The notes under the pieces were generated by a model. It made no database searches. It worked only from the letters and a program-made list of their open reading frames with translations, and was not told the origin of the DNA. DNA of 64,000 nt from Mesonia algae. Its GTDB lineage: Bacteria; Bacteroidota; Bacteroidia; Flavobacteriales; Flavobacteriaceae. Where the stretch lies: assembly GCF_003253545.1 (NCBI RefSeq), contig NZ_QKYV01000006.1, positions 186,001-250,000 on the forward strand. Direction: 5' to 3'. Below, in pieces: positions 61,475-64,000 of the stretch; the first letter of the stretch is position 1, and each line of letters starts with the position of its first letter. Made by a program: the position numbers and the translations under genes.

Positions 61475-61600
61475 GATCCTTAAATTACATATAAAATTCA
61501 AAAATAAATGTTTCTTGGTGAAGTGGTTTTATTTATAAATCTTACTTTTAAATGAAATCTTTTTTGATCACAAAGTTTAAACTGAACACTTTCAAAACTT

Positions 61601-63493
61601 ATGAAAAGTAACCAAATTTATATCATTGATTTTGACAGTACATTTACTCAAGTAGAAGCATTAGACGAGCTCGCTAAAATAAGTTTAAAAGACGATCCCA
61701 AGCAATTAGAAATCTCAAAAAAAATTGAGAAAATTACTCAGCTTGCTATGGCAGGAGAGTTAAACTTTAAGCAATCATTAGAACAGCGAATAAACTTAGT
61801 TAAAGCTAATAAAATTCATCTCGATAAGCTTATAGAAGTATTAAAAGAAAAAATAAGCGTTTCTTTTAAAAGAAATGTAAATTTTTTAAAAGATCATGCT
61901 TCACAAATTTATATTGTTTCTAACGGGTTTAAAGCTTTTATAATCCCTATAGTTACAGAATATGGAATTTTAGAATCCCACGTGTTTGCTAATACATTTA
62001 CATATAACCAGCAAGGAGATATTGTAGGATTTGATGAATCTAATATTTTAACTGAAAGTAATGGTAAATCAAAATTGCTTAAAAAATTAAACCTTAAAGG
62101 TGATATTTATATGATAGGCGATGGTTACAACGATTATGAAGTTAAAGCAGCTGGTTTGGTGAATAAATTTTATGCCTTTACGGAAAATGTAAAAAGGAAA
62201 AATGTAATGGAAAAGGCAGACCACATAACTCCTAGTTTAGACGAATTTTTATATTTACATCATATGAACACAACCTTATCTTACCCAAAAAATAGAATTA
62301 AAGTTCTTTTATTAGAAAATATCCATCCATCAGCTAAAGTAACTTTAGAGAAAGAAGGTTATGAAGTCTTGGAGCATAATGGAGCGATGGATGCAGAAGA
62401 ATTAAAAGAGAAAATTAAGGATATTTCTATTATAGGAATTCGCTCAAAAACTCAGTTAACTGAAGAAGTACTACAACATGCAAAGCGACTTATTGCAGTA
62501 AGTGCTTTTTGTATCGGGACCAATCAAATAGACTTGGAAGCTTGTGCTAAGAGAGGAATTCCAGTATTTAACGCTCCGTATAGTAATACGAGATCTGTAG
62601 TAGAGCTGGCCATCGGTGAAATCATTTTATTGCTCAGAAATGTACCTGATAAAATTCAACAAATGCACTTAGGAAAGTGGAATAAATCTGCTACGAGAAG
62701 TTATGAAATAAGAGGAAAAAAGCTGGGGATTATTGGTTATGGGAATATTGGAGCTCAACTTTCTGTATTAGCAGAAAGCTTAGGTTTTGATGTATATTAT
62801 TATGATGTGATTGAAAAATTACCTTTGGGAAATGTTACTAAATGTGACAGTTTAAAGGAACTGCTACAAACTTGTGAAGTCATATCTCTTCACTTAGATG
62901 GAAGACCAGAAAACAAAAACTATATTGACGTTGAGCAATTTGATCAAATGCAAGAAGGAAGCGTAATCATAAATTTAAGTAGAGGGCATGTAGTTAATTT
63001 AGAAGCTTTAAGAGAGAATATTTTAAGCGGAAAAATTATTGGAGCCGCTATAGATGTTTATCCAGAAGAACCAAAAACGAATAATGAAGCTTTTGAAAGT
63101 ATTCTTAAAGGATTACCTAATGTTATATTAACGCCGCATATAGGAGGAAGCACATTAGAAGCTCAGGAGAATATTGCTCAGTTTGTACCTCAAAAGCTCA
63201 TGGATTATATCAATACAGGAAGTACCACCAATAGCGTCAATTTTCCTAATTTGCAATTACCTATTTTAAAAGATGCACATAGGCTTATACATATACATTA
63301 TAATACACCAGGTATCTTGGCAAAAATCAATGAATTACTAGCTAAACATCAAATAAATATCGATGGCCAATACTTAAAAACTAACGAAACTATTGGATAT
63401 GTTATAACAGATGTAAATAAAGCTTACGATGAAAGTATAATAAAAGAGCTCAAAAATTTAGAAGGAACAATAAAATTTAGAGTACTTTATTAA
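61601..63493 (+). CDS. serA: Phosphoserine-phosphatase-like/phosphoglycerate dehydrogenase fusion
   Basis: 630 residues with two enzymes of serine synthesis in one chain. Residues 1-222 form a HAD phosphatase domain like SerB: nucleophile motif DFDST at 10-14, SNG at 107-109, a candidate motif III Lys at 156/158 and GDGYND at 173-178, so it looks catalytically complete. Residues 230-555 form the D-isomer-specific 2-hydroxyacid dehydrogenase: NAD-binding GYGNIG at 379-384, NLSRGHVV at 458-465 with catalytic Arg, and TPHIGGST at 511-518 with catalytic His. A C-terminal ACT domain (560-630, HYNTPGILAKIN) suggests feedback control by serine. The domain order joins the first and third steps; SerC is not in the window. 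Confidence 0.93.
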   Translation: MKSNQIYIIDFDSTFTQVEALDELAKISLKDDPKQLEISKKIEKITQLAMAGELNFKQSLEQRINLVKANKIHLDKLIEVLKEKISVSFKRNVNFLKDHASQIYIVSNGFKAFIIPIVTEYGILESHVFANTFTYNQQGDIVGFDESNILTESNGKSKLLKKLNLKGDIYMIGDGYNDYEVKAAGLVNKFYAFTENVKRKNVMEKADHITPSLDEFLYLHHMNTTLSYPKNRIKVLLLENIHPSAKVTLEKEGYEVLEHNGAMDAEELKEKIKDISIIGIRSKTQLTEEVLQHAKRLIAVSAFCIGTNQIDLEACAKRGIPVFNAPYSNTRSVVELAIGEIILLLRNVPDKIQQMHLGKWNKSATRSYEIRGKKLGIIGYGNIGAQLSVLAESLGFDVYYYDVIEKLPLGNVTKCDSLKELLQTCEVISLHLDGRPENKNYIDVEQFDQMQEGSVIINLSRGHVVNLEALRENILSGKIIGAAIDVYPEEPKTNNEAFESILKGLPNVILTPHIGGSTLEAQENIAQFVPQKLMDYINTGSTTNSVNFPNLQLPILKDAHRLIHIHYNTPGILAKINELLAKHQINIDGQYLKTNETIGYVITDVNKAYDESIIKELKNLEGTIKFRVLY

Positions 63494-63506
63494 GTGAATA
63501 GAAACT

Positions 63507-63935
63507 TTAATTTTCGAGAAAATCTTTATATTCTAAAAAAGCCATTTCCATTTTAGGCATAAAATTCTCAAAGAAAATAGCTACTTCTTCCCAAGATTCT
63601 TTCTTGTGTATAGAAACATTTTCTTTGAGAAGATAAATGTAGGCTACTTTTTTTCCAGATTCTGTTTCATAAGTTGAATCAAATATGAGGTGAGCAGAAA
63701 TTTCTTCCGCTAAGACGGTTTTTAAGCTTTCAAATTTTTCAAAATAGTAAGTCTTAAAATCTTCATCTTCTGTATCAATTACAAACCCCAAACTTGCAAT
63801 TTTGGTATCAAAATGAAATTTAAGATTAATTTCTTTCATTTTGGTATCATAAAGCATCCACTTTCGGTCGTTGCGTTTGCCAAAACTGGTCCAAAATTCT
63901 TGTCTAATTTTTTTAGATTCTTCTCTGCTAAACAT
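63507..63935 (-). CDS. DUF4268 family protein
   Basis: 142 residues opening MFSREESKKIRQEFWTSFGK, then KWMLYDTKMKEINLKFHFDTK near 25-45 and LIFDSTYETESGKKVAYIYL near 98-117. The fold is expected to be a mixed alpha/beta domain found at the C-terminus of some restriction-like proteins and as stand-alone Bacteroidetes proteins; function is unknown. It follows the partial membrane-protein gene with no gap: that stop codon is directly before this ATG, so they share a transcript. It is convergent with serA with a 13-bp gap. Confidence 0.82.
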   Translation of the reverse strand: MFSREESKKIRQEFWTSFGKRNDRKWMLYDTKMKEINLKFHFDTKIASLGFVIDTEDEDFKTYYFEKFESLKTVLAEEISAHLIFDSTYETESGKKVAYIYLLKENVSIHKKESWEEVAIFFENFMPKMEMAFLEYKDFLEN

Positions 63936-64000
63936 TTATAAAAAATAAGCCACAACAACTCCTAGAACAATCATAAGAACCTTAGAGATGTTGAATTGAT
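63936..64000 (-). CDS. 3' end of a membrane protein gene (partial)
   Basis: Minus-strand reading ends with a TAA at 63938-63936; the last 20 codons before it read QFNISKVLMIVLGVVVAYFL, a hydrophobic C-terminal membrane segment. The rest of the gene lies right of the window. The stop abuts the DUF4268 start, indicating one transcript. The family cannot be determined from this fragment. Confidence 0.6.
   Translation of the reverse strand, partial: QFNISKVLMIVLGVVVAYFL

Noticed and set aside
1-64000. CRISPR arrays, tRNA, rRNA, insertion sequences
   Set aside because: I looked for repeated units with spacers, T-loop sequences and transposase-like frames on both strands and found none; this does not replace a dedicated search.

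Overview
The window is chromosomal DNA from a member of the Bacteroidetes, most likely a Flavobacteriaceae species. Evidence: AT-rich composition, promoters of the TTTG / TAnnTTTG type instead of TTGACA/TATAAT, no Shine-Dalgarno-like purine tracts before most starts, a type IX secretion (T9SS) C-terminal sorting domain, CarboxypepD-type regulatory domains, many Bacteroidetes-typical DUF lipoproteins, and the purB-linked HEAT-like protein seen in flavobacteria. I cannot name the genus. No rRNA, tRNA, CRISPR array, transposase, integrase or phage gene was found. No stretch over 300 bp lacks a gene; the two largest gaps are 6200-6444 and 35114-35372.

Layout. 1-6.2 kb: a 5'-truncated DUF885 metallopeptidase, a terminator, then a glycolytic operon (pfkA, gap, a BadF-type sugar kinase, pgi). 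6.4-11.5 kb: a ComM-type ATPase, a DUF2891 lipoprotein and the three subunits of 5-oxoprolinase (pxpABC). 11.5-16 kb, minus strand: aldehyde dehydrogenase, an RluA-type pseudouridine synthase, two membrane proteins and panB. 16-19 kb: an NTF2-like secreted protein, a GlmU-like protein and, convergently, purB. 19.3-22.7 kb: the only region that looks accessory. It holds a small orphan gene, a HEAT-like purB neighbour, a very AT-rich PD-(D/E)XK nuclease gene and a zinc-less sirtuin. 22.7-31.9 kb: trmH, a CarboxypepD-domain protein, a DEAD-box helicase, rdgB, rlmH, two tandem paralogous secreted proteins of unknown function, nadC, a YihY membrane protein, a chalcone-isomerase-like protein and DUF2147.

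31.9-38 kb: priA, a LytTR response regulator, the ribosomal operon rpsF-rpsR-rplI with a clear promoter and terminator, a split YeeE/YedE transporter and a lipoprotein with a duplicated PPHGExGHxCxIPVGAPL motif. 38.2-41.7 kb: a complete biotin-dependent acyl-CoA carboxylase (carrier, carboxylase, carboxyltransferase). 41.9-54 kb: DUF4168, a murein amidase, a T9SS cargo protein, a small lipoprotein, recG, a small membrane protein, an M1 aminopeptidase coupled to a patatin, and a GltB-like FMN protein. 54-64 kb: a UvrD/PcrA helicase, DUF2945, a Sua5/YciO protein, acetyl-CoA synthetase, a tryptophan-dioxygenase-like protein with an altered active site, trxB, a SerB-SerA fusion, DUF4268 and the 3' end of one more gene.

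Most of the window is housekeeping: central carbon metabolism (glycolysis, acetate activation, acyl-CoA carboxylation), cofactor synthesis (NAD, pantothenate), RNA modification, and replication restart or recombination. The observations most worth following are the low-GC nuclease inserted one base before a conserved gene, the TDO-like enzyme lacking the canonical distal histidine, the SerB-SerA fusion, a recurrent GC-rich 13-mer (TTCCGCGAAAGCG) and two promoters placed so close to the start codon that the transcripts should be almost leaderless. I did not find a convincing new multi-gene system.
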